NCBI RefSeq assembly: GCF_000003605.2 | Contig: NW_003151267.1 | Location: 150,332-214,331 of the forward strand | DNA: 64,000 nucleotides | Origin: Saccoglossus kowalevskii | Taxonomy: Eukaryota; Hemichordata; Enteropneusta; Harrimaniidae | Reading direction: 5' to 3' | Part shown: positions 13,764-27,268 of the stretch, in pieces | Layout of the letters: each line of letters opens with the position of its first letter | How positions within the stretch are numbered: the stretch's first letter is position 1 | Position numbers and translations under genes: made by a program | Notes under the pieces: model-generated | What the model was told of the DNA's origin: nothing | Seen by the model: only the letters and a program-made list of their open reading frames with translations | Databases searched by the model: none

Positions 13764-16700
13764 TTTCATTTGGCTTTTTGGTAAGCAGTACTGATTTTGG
13801 GTCACTAAAATTTGCATATTTTTGTTTATTTCTCCAATAAACAGCGTACATTGCCAAATGAGTGGCTCGCTTACCGTGAAAACCAACTTTATGTAGAAAA
13901 GTAGTTATATTGTTGAAATACTAGTAGAGGAGGATATCACCCACCATACTCACTTATTTATTCCTATTGTCCATAACTACTCTACATGATAACGTATAAG
14001 GATAACGTATCCCAATAGTGAAAAAAACACCTCTGTTTTTTTCTTTTTTTTAAGAATAAAATTTGTCATATACTTTTGTGTGTGTGTGTATGGTTTTGAA
14101 ACATGATTATATACAATTTTGAACATAATGTTGTGAAAATATGTACACTATAAAATAATAGACTGGTAATTGAACACTGTACATTTTCTTCTCTCTAAAG
14201 ACGTTTGTCAAAACCAGATTAAAATAAGAAAAAAACCCAACAACTTCAATATGCTTGTTCACATTTCTATACCTTTTGAGAGATTGGAATTTAAAGTAAG
14301 CAAAGTATTTAATTCCTTGCATCAAAGCAAATACCCTGCCATCGATAAATCGGCGTCCAGGTAATTCGAGTGAACCTTGAAGCACAGGTGTATTTAGCGC
14401 GCAATGTACACACAGTCTACGCGCTATCTGTTTCCCGTGACAACCACACGTATACATGATACGATATTATCTTAAATATTGGTATTCACGCATTCATTAC
14501 ACGGCGGTGTTGCGAACATGACTGAGTCCTGGATTATTCGGTGTCTGCGGAAATACCGTATTTGATATCACGGGGCAAACAGAAATAAATAAAAACCTAA
14601 TAATGATGCCTCAAATCACCAAATCGCCTCAATGGTCTTTTTATACAGAGAGAGGTAATCGAATCGTGTCAACGTAAAGTAATGATATCGGTGTACACAC
14701 TCAATTATTTCTGTATAACTTTGAGACTAACATTTTTACCAAATTGCTTCTCGGAAACGCAAATAAAACGATTTAGCCAACTAATTATAACACATAATAT
14801 GTTCTGAGGCAAGTGCATTCATGTCCCAAAGTCGCAATATGCTTTTAATATCGAGATAGTTATCGCAATAGCCTTATTTGTTAGATAAGTAATTTTGTTA
14901 TCTGATATCATGAAGATTTATTATTTGAGCAGTATCGTGCAATCAAATGTTTAAATTACACCAGCACAATTTTTCTTTTTTTTTTATTTAATTCAAAATA
15001 CGCCCACAAAATGGGATAATTTATGGAATGTTTTTTTTTTGTCTAAAAAAGGAAATTAGAAAACCTCTCTGGTGTCGCTCCACTTTTAACGGTCTGCCTG
15101 CACCGCATCACTGGCGCCAAGACATCGTAAGTGAGGGACAGATAGACATGTTGTAATTTCCAAGAACAAAATGAATGATGTTCTCTTCGGTTTTATGGAC
15201 ATGCTGAAATTGGTTTCCCTATCCGAGATTAACCGTTAGTTACGCGTGACACTGTACTGGTGCTGTACGTCGTTTAAAGGAGACACCTCAATTGGTTATT
15301 CCGTGGGTTATTAAACTTGCAGATTTACACACTTCGTTTGCTTCAAAGTGCGGCAGTCGGTGAAGCTACACAGGCACTTGTTTCCCCTAGTCTCAAAGAT
15401 CAGCGCAAATCACGCGTATAAAACATCAAATCCCTTCGACCTTACAAATGCGCCGGTGTTTCTCTGTAGACAATCGATGGTTGAATGAATTAGAAAACTA
15501 TGGGTTATTAAAAAAAATCACTATTTTTTGTAAATAACGAACGATCTATATGCAAAAATCGAATGACCATTGGGCTTATAATTGAACATTGGCTGAAATA
15601 AGAAGATTAATATATATTTAAAGAAATCAATTTGCCGAAATATTAGCTGCAATCATTTAGGCTCAGCATATATGTATAGCTCACAGATTTCATGACATGC
15701 CTGTGACCGATTTTTTCCCAGACATTGACATACTCTTTTAAAATAATTTTATAAAATATATGAAAACAAACAACATTTCACATCCCAGCAATATTGTTCT
15801 GTTTAGTAAATTACAAAAGGGCACTTGGTTGTCTTCCTGATTTGAGAAGAAAAAAAAAACTACTACAGATCACTAAAAATAAATTGAGAGATATCGGACC
15901 TCTTTTAGTAATTGGAATCGTTTACTTACTGGTCTTATTATTTAACATACAGGCATCGACATGTGAATACGTCATAGGATTATATCATTCACGTCAGGGT
16001 CAAAGGTTAACTCTACTTAAATTCCTCATCAGAAAAGCTCGCTTATATGATTCTGTTCGCCGATAGGGGCTTGGCATCTCATTAGATGGAGATATGTTGG
16101 CGTGGTTCTGACGTCAATTAGGAAACCATTCTTAGTGTTATTTAAAAATGTATTTTTTTACAGTAAGATAGATATACATAGGCGTACGCGTATTAAATGA
16201 GAGAGTATTGTGCCGAGTCCGTACGCTGCTGCAAAAATGCTCTGGATTTCTACAACTCTTCAGTTGCGACATTGTAAGAGAAGCCCAAATACAAAACGAA
16301 GCGAGCGTCGTAGCCTGAGAAACCTATTTTGTTTTTACAAATGCTCGTGAATCTCAGCAATATCTGACGCATTTCCTTTTTTTACAAAACACTAGACATA
16401 CGACTAGTAGTACAATTTGCAATAATCAACCAATCAATAACGTGTGCTCAAATTGAAGCAAGGAATTACATTATGCCTTAAAATTTAATAAAAAACAGTG
16501 GCATTATATACTGACTGATTCAATTCTCTATGTTTCTGTTGATTATGAAAATGAAAATGAAGTACACGTGCTTCATAGGGAATCAATATATTATATGTTG
16601 TGTTATTTTCAATAAGTGCAGTTATGTACTGTTTCAAACTCAGTAATAAGTCAATACAAGGTGCGTTAAAATAAAAAAAAGGACCATAAATGGTTTTGTA

Positions 16701-19700
16701 CGTATCACAAAAGTTGATAATACATCATATCTCGGGGATCAATCAGGGCAGATATAGCCCTTTTATTTAGTCTATAAATTGTCGAAATATTCAATAATAT
16801 AAACAAAAACAAAAAAACAAAAACAAAGTACAGTGTTCTTGATCGGTCTGCGTGTAACATTGTTTATGAATGTGACGTCATGACTTCAACGCTGGAGCTG
16901 AAATCCGCATTTAAAACATTCGAGTAATTACTTAACGCAATTTTATCTCTCAGTAAAACATTTTGTTCAAATCCAGTAGAACGCATGTCGCTTCGTAACA
17001 TTTAGTTAAATGCGTATGAAAAATAAATCATCGGAATCGTATCATCTTCAAAATACACCAAATGTCAGTAATTCCAATGATAATACTTGCGATGAATATT
17101 CAAAGAGTTGCTAGCAAATACAATTACGCGAGTCTTTATATTAATTTAATGGCGGGAGAGTGAAATATTCTCTGGCAAGCGCAATTAGTGTCTCTAAACG
17201 AACTCACTAAATGCTATCAGTAGACTAGTAATTGCACTCCACATTTAATTTAATTGAGAAAAAGGGTTTTGCGTTACCCCGTGTTTGTGATACAAATCAA
17301 CTCGCTCTTGACTTCCACTTCATTGAAAATTAGATATTCAAATCACGTACGACGATGACCCCGTAGGTGAATGATTATTTAACCCAAATCGGATTCTCTT
17401 AGCAGCACAGCGGGGTTCGCGTTTCCGGGCCAGTGTGTAATTCAGGTTTGCAGTAACTAGGAAACTCTGGTAAATGTCTGACTTTTCGGGTTATTCCGAT
17501 GTTATTTAGAATACATAACGATGCAATTACGACGTTTACGAAGTTTTGCCGTTTACTCATACATGCATTGTGGTCGGAAATATATTACAGCGCCACAGTC
17601 GTCATGCAGCGTTCCAATTCTGTCTAAACAAGCAATGTGTGTTCGACTCGTTGCATGTACAGTCAAACTGGCGTACAAGTGATAATAAAATAAACGCGAC
17701 CGATTTACAGATATCAACTATAGGGGGCAACCATCTTGAATACGGTTTGAAACTAAATAACAAAAAAAAGTTGAGAAACGGGGTTTTCATATTCCTACAA
17801 ATCAGGAAAAAAATAACAAACTTTCACAGCCAAACTATACATTAGGGCTAATATTAGGCTAATCGTTAATACATTTCGACCGTATTCGTACTTTTTGCAT
17901 GGAAAAATCGCCTTGCACACGAAAAACAACCCTTACGCGAGGTATTTCAAACCAAAGGTTTAATTTACCCTATCCAATCAGCGACAGTCTATCAATTGAA
18001 CGATAATTTTGCTTTCAAATACCCCGTGAAAGTGTTCCAGTGTAATGAAGTATTCGTATGCAACTGATTTCGCACACAAAACGACGAATACTGTCTAATT
18101 AGCTAATTACTTCCATCGGATCGTAGGAATCTGAAAAACTTATCTCTTTCTTTACTGTCATGTCGTATTCAAGATGGCCGGCCCCATATAAAAAAATATC
18201 AGTAAATTATTCGCATTTATTTTAATATCACTTGTACGCCAGCTGACTGTGATTGTATGGGACACATACCCGTCAAGGCAACAGTGACGTTTGAATATTC
18301 AATTCATCAAGCAACAGACAAATTTTTACCCGGAAGTAGGTATATTTCAGTCCAACAGGCAACCAATGATGATATAAAATAAGAAAATTAACAAACTGAA
18401 AACAAAATAACATAGTTCAATATCAATCTTGTGTGGTGCTAGGTTGGCTACAGTTAAAACAAATCTTAATAATTTCTGCAATTTATGCGCTGAATATAGT
18501 CCTTGAATTTTGTTCACACAGCAAACGTTGATGACCTAAAAACTACTTTCCGCATAAAAGGGATATCATATTTCACATTTGCGTTAGGTAACATTTTGTG
18601 GAAAAATAAGAAAGCTGTTTAATACGAATTCGGCAAACGATTTAACATTGAATGATTGCGTCAATTAATCAGTGTATTATATGTAAGAATGTCCTATTAT
18701 GTCACACATCCTACGAGAATGAAATAATCGTAATAATTTGGAGATACAGAGAGGTTTCTCCATTCAAAACGTTCACTACACGTAAATTTACAAAACATAC
18801 ACATTATACAATGCAAATATTGTCAATATTAGTTAATCGTAAATATTTGAAATGATTACTGAATACGAAGATTTCTATTTTTAATTTGGCACACCTTCCA
18901 TACGGCACGTTGTACACATTCCATGGACGTGTTATCAAGAGCCATTTCTTCTTGGTGATCAATTTTGTTGCTGTTTACTCCACGTCATAACACGCTTGCG
19001 AAAATAGTTAACCGTATCTGAACGTCAAATATTGGAACAGAGAAAACAACTCAATTCAATTAACAAGGTTGATCCGAGTCACAAATGATGGATATCCTCG
19101 TCGTGTTAATGTGCGTCATTCGATCTGCAGTGAAAGTGTGCGTAACGATGCTTTAAAAGTCACTAGCAAATATATTCGATGACGCGGTGGTGATTGTTTA
19201 GGCACGCGCGAAATCATATAACTTGTACCTGAACGCGGAAATTAATTTCTATCAATTTTCACAGAAACGGAACGCGTAATTTTGATTAAATTAATTTAAA
19301 TTACCAAATAAATCTTAGAAAATTACTATTACATAAAAATATGCAAAATAGTGGCGGGAACTGCTAAAACTCTTAACAGAGTATAAAGATTGTCACAGTG
19401 CTTCGCATGATTGACGTGGTCATTTTATCTACTCACGATCTATTACTTGGGGTTATTTCGAGAATCCGGGATATCTTGCACGTCGTCTATTAACAGAGAC
19501 TTGTGCTGTATAGTCGGCCTGCAAACCGTACATATGTTACATGTGATGATTTTTGATTTAACTGTCCAAGTGAAGTAAGTGCGCGGTCAAGTGTATTGCC
19601 TTGCCCCGACCTCTGTGATAAGTATCTGACACATTTGGTTCACTACTGCGTTTAGCTCCGTGAACTATAAAAGTTCTTACGAATTTGTATAGTAGTTACG

Positions 19701-20234
19701 AATTGAGAAACGAAATAAATCGATGTCGAAGTCTATCAACTAATTTACAATTCCACGGTGCAAAAGAACAATCTACCCGAAAAAAAACACAGTGTTGGGG
19801 TATGCCAAAAAACGGGATTTTATTCTTACCAAATTGTTGAACCGACTTGTGATTGAATTATTGTTTTATTTTTTTAAACGATTATTTTTAATAAATGGAA
19901 TAATCGACCGGTGTTATTGTACATTATGCGCGATGTCTTCAAGGTCGCGTCACGGGTAAAATAACTGACTAGCTTAATTGTATAGAAAATACCTTTTAAG
20001 ATGGAACAGTGCACATTTCTCTCAAAAGGCAGTGTGTAATAACAATAATGACATTAAATTATTGAGAAAAGCTTCTATAAGTTTAGGCAAATTGTTATAC
20101 CATTGGAATCCTTCTGACTCGAGCGCGGCCTATTATCGCTACTAACATATTTACATAAATAGCATGACAACCACTGTTAAGTGCATAATCCAAGGATTTC
20201 CTCTCGGAAAATTGAAAGCTGTACTTTAAACACC

Positions 20235-20390
20235 ATGGCAACGGAGTCACCCATTCTAGCATTATTTCCGGTCGTCGTTGATAACAATGATGTATCGACA
20301 TCACACATTGAGATCGAACAAAACGATGTTTTTATTCGAAGCCCAATTTCAGTTAAAGATGCAATACGAACAAGAACATATATTTTTTAG
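20235..20390 (+). CDS. Possible 51-residue micro-ORF, unrecognised
   Basis: The start CACCATGG is a strong Kozak context, preceded in frame by other possible starts. The product begins MATESPILALF and is mixed and acidic in the middle (VDNNDVSTSHIEIEQND) rather than the low-complexity content typical of random AT-rich frames. It ends at TAG. No homologue was recognised, no signal peptide or splice sites are obvious, and frames of this length are common by chance, so this is only a candidate. Confidence 0.1.
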   Translation: MATESPILALFPVVVDNNDVSTSHIEIEQNDVFIRSPISVKDAIRTRTYIF

Positions 20391-20555
20391 TATTGTCGTA
20401 ATAGTGCATGTTGATGAGTATATTCGATTTGGATTCATCATGACATGAGAATGCTGTTTCTGTAGCACACATGTGAGTATTCGTTCGATGAACAATGAAA
20501 TTCTATAAAACGCATCCGCACTGTTGTTGGTTTTTTGGTACGTACAACAACAACC

Positions 20556-20632
20556 ACTGGGCATGCGTATTAGTGAGTGTGTTTTTTATCGAACGAATAC
20601 TGTTTTGTGTCATGCAAACGTAATTTTCTTAT
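20556..20632 (+). repeat. Dispersed repeat, copy 2 (partner at 1.43 kb)
   Basis: Direct-orientation partner of 1428-1508, sharing GCATGCGT, TTTTTTAT, CGAATACTGTTT and TGTG...GCAAA blocks in the same order. It contains a few more bases between GCATGCGT and the T run. Confidence 0.5.
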
Positions 20633-21276
20633 GATTAATAATAATTCGATTTGATCTAAAGTATGGAATATTGAGAATCATCATCAGAATATATACGTTT
20701 TTGTCCATATTGCATCTTTAATTGTTTTCAAGGTGCTGCAAGGAAGCTTGCATGGCATGTACGTGGTCCAATGAGTCGCCCAAACGGAATACCCAATGAA
20801 TTCACATCTACCTGGCAACTATTAAATTTTCCATATCGGCGGAAATAACGATTAATAGATTACATAAAAATTACTCTAGTTATGGCAACCACAAACTCAT
20901 AAACGAATTGTATATTTTTATTATTCGCCACAAGTGTTAGAGTTCCCTAATTGTATAAAATCGAGCAAAACACTTATGTTGGTTATGATTGACACCAAGA
21001 GGTGCCCTCATTAGCGAGATAATACTCACCCGAAGCAAGTAGATATTAAGCTACTGAAACGTTGGTAGAATGAGATACCAAGTCGCACTTAATTGAATTG
21101 CCGGGAGTGATAATATCAACCTGCTGTTACTTAATGGTTTTGAACAAATTGCAAAACACTATTAAATAGTTGTGCGTTCGGTTTTGTTTTGTAAATAAGC
21201 GCATGACCATCAGTGCGTGTATTGTGCTATGCGAGTATGGAATCCATATGGAACGCGACCACAAATCCTACTTTCG

Positions 21277-21380
21277 TTAAACCGCGTCGTGGTCGATGTG
21301 AGTCCCTCGTGACGTATACAACGCGCGTAAAATTCGAACGCGCACACTGCAGGACGATAGCTGCACATTCACTAAATTAA
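21277..21380. mobile_element. Possible TTAA-flanked MITE, copy 3 (diverged)
   Basis: A 104-bp segment with TTAA at 21277-21280 and 21377-21380. On the minus strand it shares GCGCGTTCGAATTTT, then ACGCG.GTTGTATACGT, then a GACTCA-like block and GACGCGG with the 62627 element in the same order. The terminal inverted repeats are poor, so the right boundary is uncertain. Length and TTAA spacing agree with the other copies. Confidence 0.35.
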
Positions 21381-24300
21381 TTTGATCATCTATTAAATGC
21401 AGATAATCACCGTGCAATTTTCTTAGATAATCAAAATGTAATACGGATCTCGAATTCATAGCCGATGTCGACCCTTTTTCTCACGTTTCCACTGCGCCCT
21501 AGCGAATTTCCAAGACTACTACTCATTCGCTGGGTATGTTGTGTTTGTTGGGCACCTGGAGCAGATTTTGGAACGGCGATGCATGACGGGATTTCAGACT
21601 ATCTAGCTGCTGGGCGACGAAATTCATCAGTAGACGACACGCACAACTTGCGAACGCCGGGCAGTAATTTGTAAATTTAGATCGTTTTGAGTAAGTTACT
21701 TCATAACATCATCAAATACAACACAGCTGTTATATATTATTACAGTAGGCGTGGTTGGCACATATTTGAATCCTAAATATTTCAACAATGTTAATTGCTT
21801 TACTTTGTTTACCTTTGCTTGACATTATTAGCATAATAACGAGCGCGAATCACGTGACATTGACAAACGCTGTAGTGCACACAAAATGGCGAAACTCCCA
21901 CGGTTCTTTATAAAATATGCAAAGCGCGCGATTACTTAGATCCTAAAAATGTGATAAAACTGCATGACACATATTCATAATTAATTACTAACTATTTGAT
22001 ACAATTAGAATTTATCAAATTCGATTAAATTATTTAAAGGCGAAGGTAATAAAACAATCCCCAGTCTTTATTGAGACAAGGACTTGAAGTGTTATAAATT
22101 ACAGCTTCTTTACGTTTTACACAACGAATTACCGACACCGACATCATGGTCATCTTGACACCGCACTCTAAAAGAAGCGTTTTTTTTTTGTTTTAGTTAG
22201 AAGGTCTAAACTCACTCATCAAACACGTTCACAGGCGTACACAGGTGGTATTCCTGAGATAGGAAATTTCTAAACATTTCTGTTAAATGGTAATAAATGT
22301 TATTAGAATAACACGTCCCACCTGGGATCTTTAACAACGTTACTATTTGATGCAGGAGGCCACACCGGCACTTGGGGATTTATTAGTAAAAAATTTCGTT
22401 CAATTGCAATTATACGTTTCCATTATAGTACGTTAAATCGTTACCTCCACACTGCCATAGTTCATTCCATTACTTCAAACCTTAAACCAATACTGATAGC
22501 TCAGACAATCAGATGCGCGATGCATTCTGGGTAAACATATTCATAGAGCTCAAATATTTCTGAATCAATGAGTACCATAGCATTGTCAATGTCAATGCGT
22601 CATGGGGGTACGATATGTGCCCCATGCGACGAATATGTGTTTAAAAAAACGTTTCCGTGAAATGGACGTACCTTAATGCGTCCGAGAAGGTGAGAGCCAC
22701 GCGACTAGTTTTTGCCTTCTCGAATAGTTTTCCATTATCTGTCATTATGATCGCGCTCATTATTCCAAATTTCATGGTTACACGAATAAGTGGAATAGTA
22801 GACTTGAGGATGGAAGAGAATGATACAATAAATGATAGGCAAAAGAAGTCGCGGCCGTTTAAAAGTAAGATAAACTCTCCGACTGCAGAGCTACTTGGAT
22901 TTTTCAATTAATTGGGCCACCTATTTATTAACTGGGATCGCGATGAACATAATTCGTTCGAATATGTATATGCAACTGCTCCTCAGTCGTGAATAATATC
23001 CCGACAAACACACCATTTTCATCCATCGAACGGCGACCGTTTCCAAATATTTGATTATCGCAAGACCGAGACAGTTAATAAATTTGATTATCACTCCGGG
23101 TTTTGTTGATTTATTATTGGCGATATTGTTTTCCGTTTTTAATCAGTCCCGAGGCATGCAATAACTCTTATTTAACATTACGTGAACGTATCAATCACAC
23201 ATAAAAAATAAATGTAATGGAATTTTCGTTTTGATCAAACCAATTCTCTTAAATTTGTGTACAGATTATACATAATATGGAGTTGAATATTTTTATCCAT
23301 CAAAGGGCTATATGTTACGTCACTGGCTGGCAACATGATGTACTCGCAATATTGTTTGAGAGCAGTGAGCGCGCACGGTTTGTGTCGCTACATCGTCATC
23401 TCGAGCACTTCACATTATTGCTAACTTAAGTGGTCAAACCAATCGGAACCACTGCTGCCTTGAGATCTGCTACTTTGATGCAAGAGTAAAGGCACATGCC
23501 AAAATGAGGGAGAGACATTTATATTTCCCGGACATCGTGACTACCAATTACAAAATACTTAGCCGAATAGTAGTTTTAAAAAAGCCACATGTAGAGGTAC
23601 TCTAACTACAACTCTTACGAAGAGGCAGGGATATTTGCAAGTTCTTCACATAAGTGACATTATAAAACTGAAGTGGTTTTTTTTTCAACAGTAAAATATT
23701 GAACTGAATTTAATGAAATATAGGTCATGCCAGTTTTTTCGACCCACGATTGAAAATTCCACCAGGAATAACAAAACGTTTGATTTTTTGTGGGATAGCA
23801 TTTTTTTAATAATAAACTAAAAATGTCGAAGGGCACAATAATTTGAAATATAAGCAAGCGAAACGAGAATGGAGGATAGCTATGAAAGGCAATGAAGCAG
23901 GTACAGCTATAGTGTAACATTATATCATTCATTCATTATTAAACAGATGTAGAATTGCCTGTTTTAATATTAATAAAATGTGTCCTTGTCACATAATAAA
24001 TGAGTGAAAATTCTAATAATACTATAGAACGAAACTCGCAGCCTATTATATGTATTGTGCAGCGTTATAGTATTTTTGGCCGAAATTATCCTCATTTCTC
24101 ATTTTGTTCTTTTTCTTTTCTTTTTCTTTTAAGCGAATCATCTATCCGTATCAACACACTCATTCAAGTTTACAGATGTTTGGCAAAACAAAAAAATAAT
24201 CGACAGAAAGAAAGACGCTTATTGAGATATATTGAAAGCCAGAGCAACCTGTAGCAATATCAATCACACGAAAAAATCTCCCTACCTGTACCTTGAGCTG

Positions 24301-25202
24301 CCTTTTTTTATCAGTATCCCTTTTTCAACAAAAATGCGACAGTCGGCTCCTCGAACTCCCAAAGGCAGAGTGCACAGTTTAACTTTGCGATCTATTTCGT
24401 TGAACCCAGTTCCAACGAATCCACGGCAGCGAGACAACACATTTGCATAAATTAATTATTTGACAATTTACGATGGCGCTCAGTGTGACTGGCTGCAGAA
24501 CGCTATGTGTCATCAAAATGTTAGTTAAACTTCACTCAGAATTTGACTCGTGTGTTTTACAATTAATGACATAGTCATTTTTTTCTCAAATTATACATAT
24601 TAAAACGTTTCTCGTTATTTTGTTATGACATGCCGAATGCCAGATGCCCCATATATATGCCACCATTACCATCTGTGAATAACCAAAACCATTTATGTAT
24701 TAAAGAAAAAAATAACATGTGTATTTTACAACCACCTCAATAAAAATGTAGGAAGTTCTATGAGGGACCGTTGTAATGCAATCGCACTGGTTGTATAACA
24801 TGTTTATTGAAACAATAACATTATCTGGGACGTCACATCATAAAATAAGAACCAATGGCCATGTATTTTTTAAAACTGATTGGTGGCCATACGCAACTAT
24901 CGATTATACTATAACGTGTTTTTTCCAATTAATTATGTAAGCTCGTGCACCTAGAAAAAGGTTTCATGTGACGCAGTTTAGTATCAGGTTCAGCAACCAT
25001 TCTTTCGAATGTATTCGGTGATTACGGAAAAATAGCTGGCATTAAATGTAGTTTAAAGCTCCACTCCCATGACGTGTACTCGTAGTACCGTCATATCTGA
25101 TAAATCGTCACGGGATGTTGATTTGACTCTTGTTCCGAAGTATGCTATTACATTACCATGCACTTTCTGTCACGCAACGCTTTTCACTCAGACGTTTATT
25201 TC
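21381..25202. other. Mostly non-coding stretch with one possible exon
   Basis: Contains the possible exon at 21565-21674. At 22641-22911 both strands are open for 84-88 codons at once, with no recognisable domain on either. The 23660-24450 segment holds several 70-90 codon frames without recognisable content. One octamer ATTTGCAT followed by AATTAATTAT is at 24441-24448. Confidence 0.55.
21565..21674 (+). CDS. Possible terminal exon with basic RRNSS motif
   Basis: A GCAG at 21561-21564 could be a 3' splice site after a moderately T-rich tract. The frame then reads DFGTAMHDGISDYLAAG followed by RRNSSVDD and ends at TAA. Composition is coding-like, and RRNS is a protein kinase A phosphorylation consensus. 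AGRRN preceded by an aromatic/small stretch also resembles the pseudosubstrate segment of PKA inhibitors, but the family's P-6 arginine is absent and serine replaces the pseudosubstrate alanine, so a PKI assignment is not supported. An unspliced 69-codon frame from 21465 is the alternative. Chance remains the main competitor. Confidence 0.15.
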
Positions 25203-25494
25203 ACACTCAGTGCCTAATTTACTTGATTTCAAGCTTGTTATGTTCTGGGTGTGGTATCAGTCTCGTAAATTGAATATTTGGCAAATTTTGTTTTATTAAT
25301 TTATTTAACCGAACTTTAACCAACGCTATAAAATGCACGACCAAATGACTGTGGCCAAAGCGCTGCATTCGTGGCGTGTTCGACGCGGGCGACATACGAC
25401 GTATACGGGGCGTGTTCGACGCGGGTGAAATACGACGTGTATACGGGGCGTGTAACATAGAACGTTTATTCACGTGTACTATTATTTCGAACGC
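25203..25494. repeat. 292-bp tandem duplication, unit 1
   Basis: This unit is followed head to tail by a second copy at 25495-25784, with only scattered substitutions and small indels. Both start ACACTCAGTGCCTAATT and share CAAGCTTGTTATGTTCTGGG, ACCAACGCTATAAAATGCACG and a CpG-rich minisatellite. In this unit the minisatellite runs from 25373: GGCGTGTTCGACGCGGG recurs at 25409, and a shortened start recurs at 25447 (spacing 36 then 38). Because 36 is a multiple of three, the minus strand reads as a 12-residue repeat (TPRIRRMSPASN), which is a by-product of period rather than evidence for a protein. Confidence 0.9.
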
Positions 25495-25784
25495 ACACTC
25501 AGTGCCTAATTAACTTGATTTCAAGCTTGTTATGTTCTGGGTGTGATATCAGCCTCGTAAATTGAATATTTGGCAAATTTTGTTTTTTTCATTTATTTAA
25601 CCGAACTTTAACCAACGCTATAAAATGCACGATCAAATGATTGTAGCCAAAGCGCTGCATTCGTGGCGTGTTCGACGCGGGCGAAATACGACGTATACGG
25701 GGCGTGTTCGACGCGGGTGAGATACGACGTATACGGGGCGTGTAATATATAACGTTTATTCACGTGTACAATTATTTCGAACGC
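25495..25784. repeat. 292-bp tandem duplication, unit 2
   Basis: Second copy of the unit at 25203-25494, with the same nested CpG-rich 36-bp repeats. Its right boundary runs into TTCGAACGCGCGCTGCGTG (25776-25794), the exact inverse of part of the TTAA-flanked element at 13.66 kb. The array may therefore have grown from an element of that family. The two units are similar enough to suggest a fairly recent duplication. Confidence 0.9.
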
Positions 25785-27254
25785 GCGCTGCGTGACGAGA
25801 GAAATTTACCTAAATCCTCTAAATACCGACAGGTCTGTGTAAAATTACGTCGCAAAGAGTACGTTTATATGTAGAGCTTGGAACAAACAAGAACGCCTCG
25901 TCTCATCGGTAATACTAATTCCTCAGAATTGGATCATTTATTTATATTGGTCACGTGTTAATGTTCAGCCAATCCGATACTACTTTGTAAATCAGCAGGG
26001 TACGTATTGGAAAAGTGTACACGCACATCATATACTGGTAATTTCAGCTAGCCAGATAAATAATAAAATTACAGTCGACATCACATATAGATGATAAAGT
26101 GATAATTCGGTCTTTATAAAACTAGATTTCTTAAAAAAAAATGGTTAAGGTGGTAAACGGAATGATGCATGATGGGTAGCCGTGCGTGTGGTTCATTAAT
26201 CAATTGGTGGCTGGTTCACACTAATGATCATAGCACAGATTATTTGTACGAGTCGATTAGACCACTCTAAAATGATGGATTTGTCGCTTTCAGAGAATCA
26301 ATTAAAGAAAACTTGAGTAGGCTGTTAATCATACAGTTTACAATATTGATGACATCGCGTTGAAAGTTAGTTATCCGCCGCGAAACGAAACAGATGCCGT
26401 CAAAAGAAGCGTGTTCTTCGCTCTGATCACTTAAAATCAAACGTATTGACGAGAACCAATTTTAAAAGTGGTCAATTTTACAGTCGTCAAGCGGCGCGCG
26501 TCATGTATATTTCCCTGTAAACAAGTACACACGATATATACGTCGCATAGAAATCGTACAAACACGCCGCGGCGCGATGAACGTGGCGCTTTATCACGCT
26601 GCCGTTGTGTATATTAGACAATAGTTATCCATGGGAACTTACTCGATTTTGTTTGTTTGTTTTTTTCTTATTTTCCCAGGAAAATTCAGAACAAAATAAT
26701 TCTTTGACGTTTGTATTACCTACTCACTGATTACTTGTTGCCGATACACGTTTTATCAATTGCACCCTCTAGTGGCGAAGTTTTCTCTGACGTAAAAAGG
26801 TGTCAGAGATTCGATATTTGATATGTGGTCGACCGTCATTAACACTTTCTAACAAGGCGTTATTCACCAAATAAATGACTTAACAACAAAACGAAGTAGT
26901 TCATTTGAACCACATTGCTCTTAATTATGTTGACGTCTCATAGCGTTTCGTCGTTAGAGGAAACGTCATATTGGGAAGATGTATTGACCGACACTACAGG
27001 CGAATCAATGAGTACAAGTTTTCGCAAGAATTAATCATCTAACCACAATTCTAATCGAGCCGGCGCGTAGTCCTGTAGACAGTACCACAAGTGGCTAGTC
27101 AAAATACTATTTGACACGTTCCGATACAGAGTTGTGTATAGTCGTGTAATCGTTGACTGCCGGGGAAAAACGGAATCGGTGTTGAATAGAAATGAGCGGA
27201 GTGGACACATCTCGCCATATTAGCGCCATTTTTTTTATTACATTGCAATATATT
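25785..27254. other. Non-coding stretch, no gene seen
   Basis: No recognisable coding content. A locally GC-rich patch with CCGCGGCGCG is at about 26565-26580. Otherwise it is ordinary AT-rich sequence up to the SINE. Confidence 0.6.
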
Positions 27255-27268
27255 AAGATACAGTCTTT
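27255..27268 (+). repeat. SINE target-site duplication, left
   Basis: AAGATACAGTCTTT is repeated exactly at 27704-27717 on the far side of the SINE. A 14-bp perfect direct repeat is the usual result of LINE-mediated insertion. Confidence 0.9.

Larger units (their letters stand above)
13764..21276. other. Non-coding AT-rich stretch, no gene seen
   Basis: About 7.5 kb. The longest frames are 116 codons (minus, near 14107-14457) and 99 codons (plus, near 17546-17845), both unrecognised and within chance expectation. Small features are a TG repeat at about 14077-14090, octamers at 13810-13817 and 18811-18818, CRE palindromes at 16109-16116 and 16873-16880, and A-rich simple sequence at 16801-16830. 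A short open frame with a good start context at 20235 is listed separately. Confidence 0.6.

Noticed and set aside
25219-25473. Minus-strand ORF with a 12-residue repeat (TPRIRRMSPASN)
   Set aside because: The repeat follows from a 36-bp minisatellite whose period is divisible by three; the flanking sequence is not coding-like.
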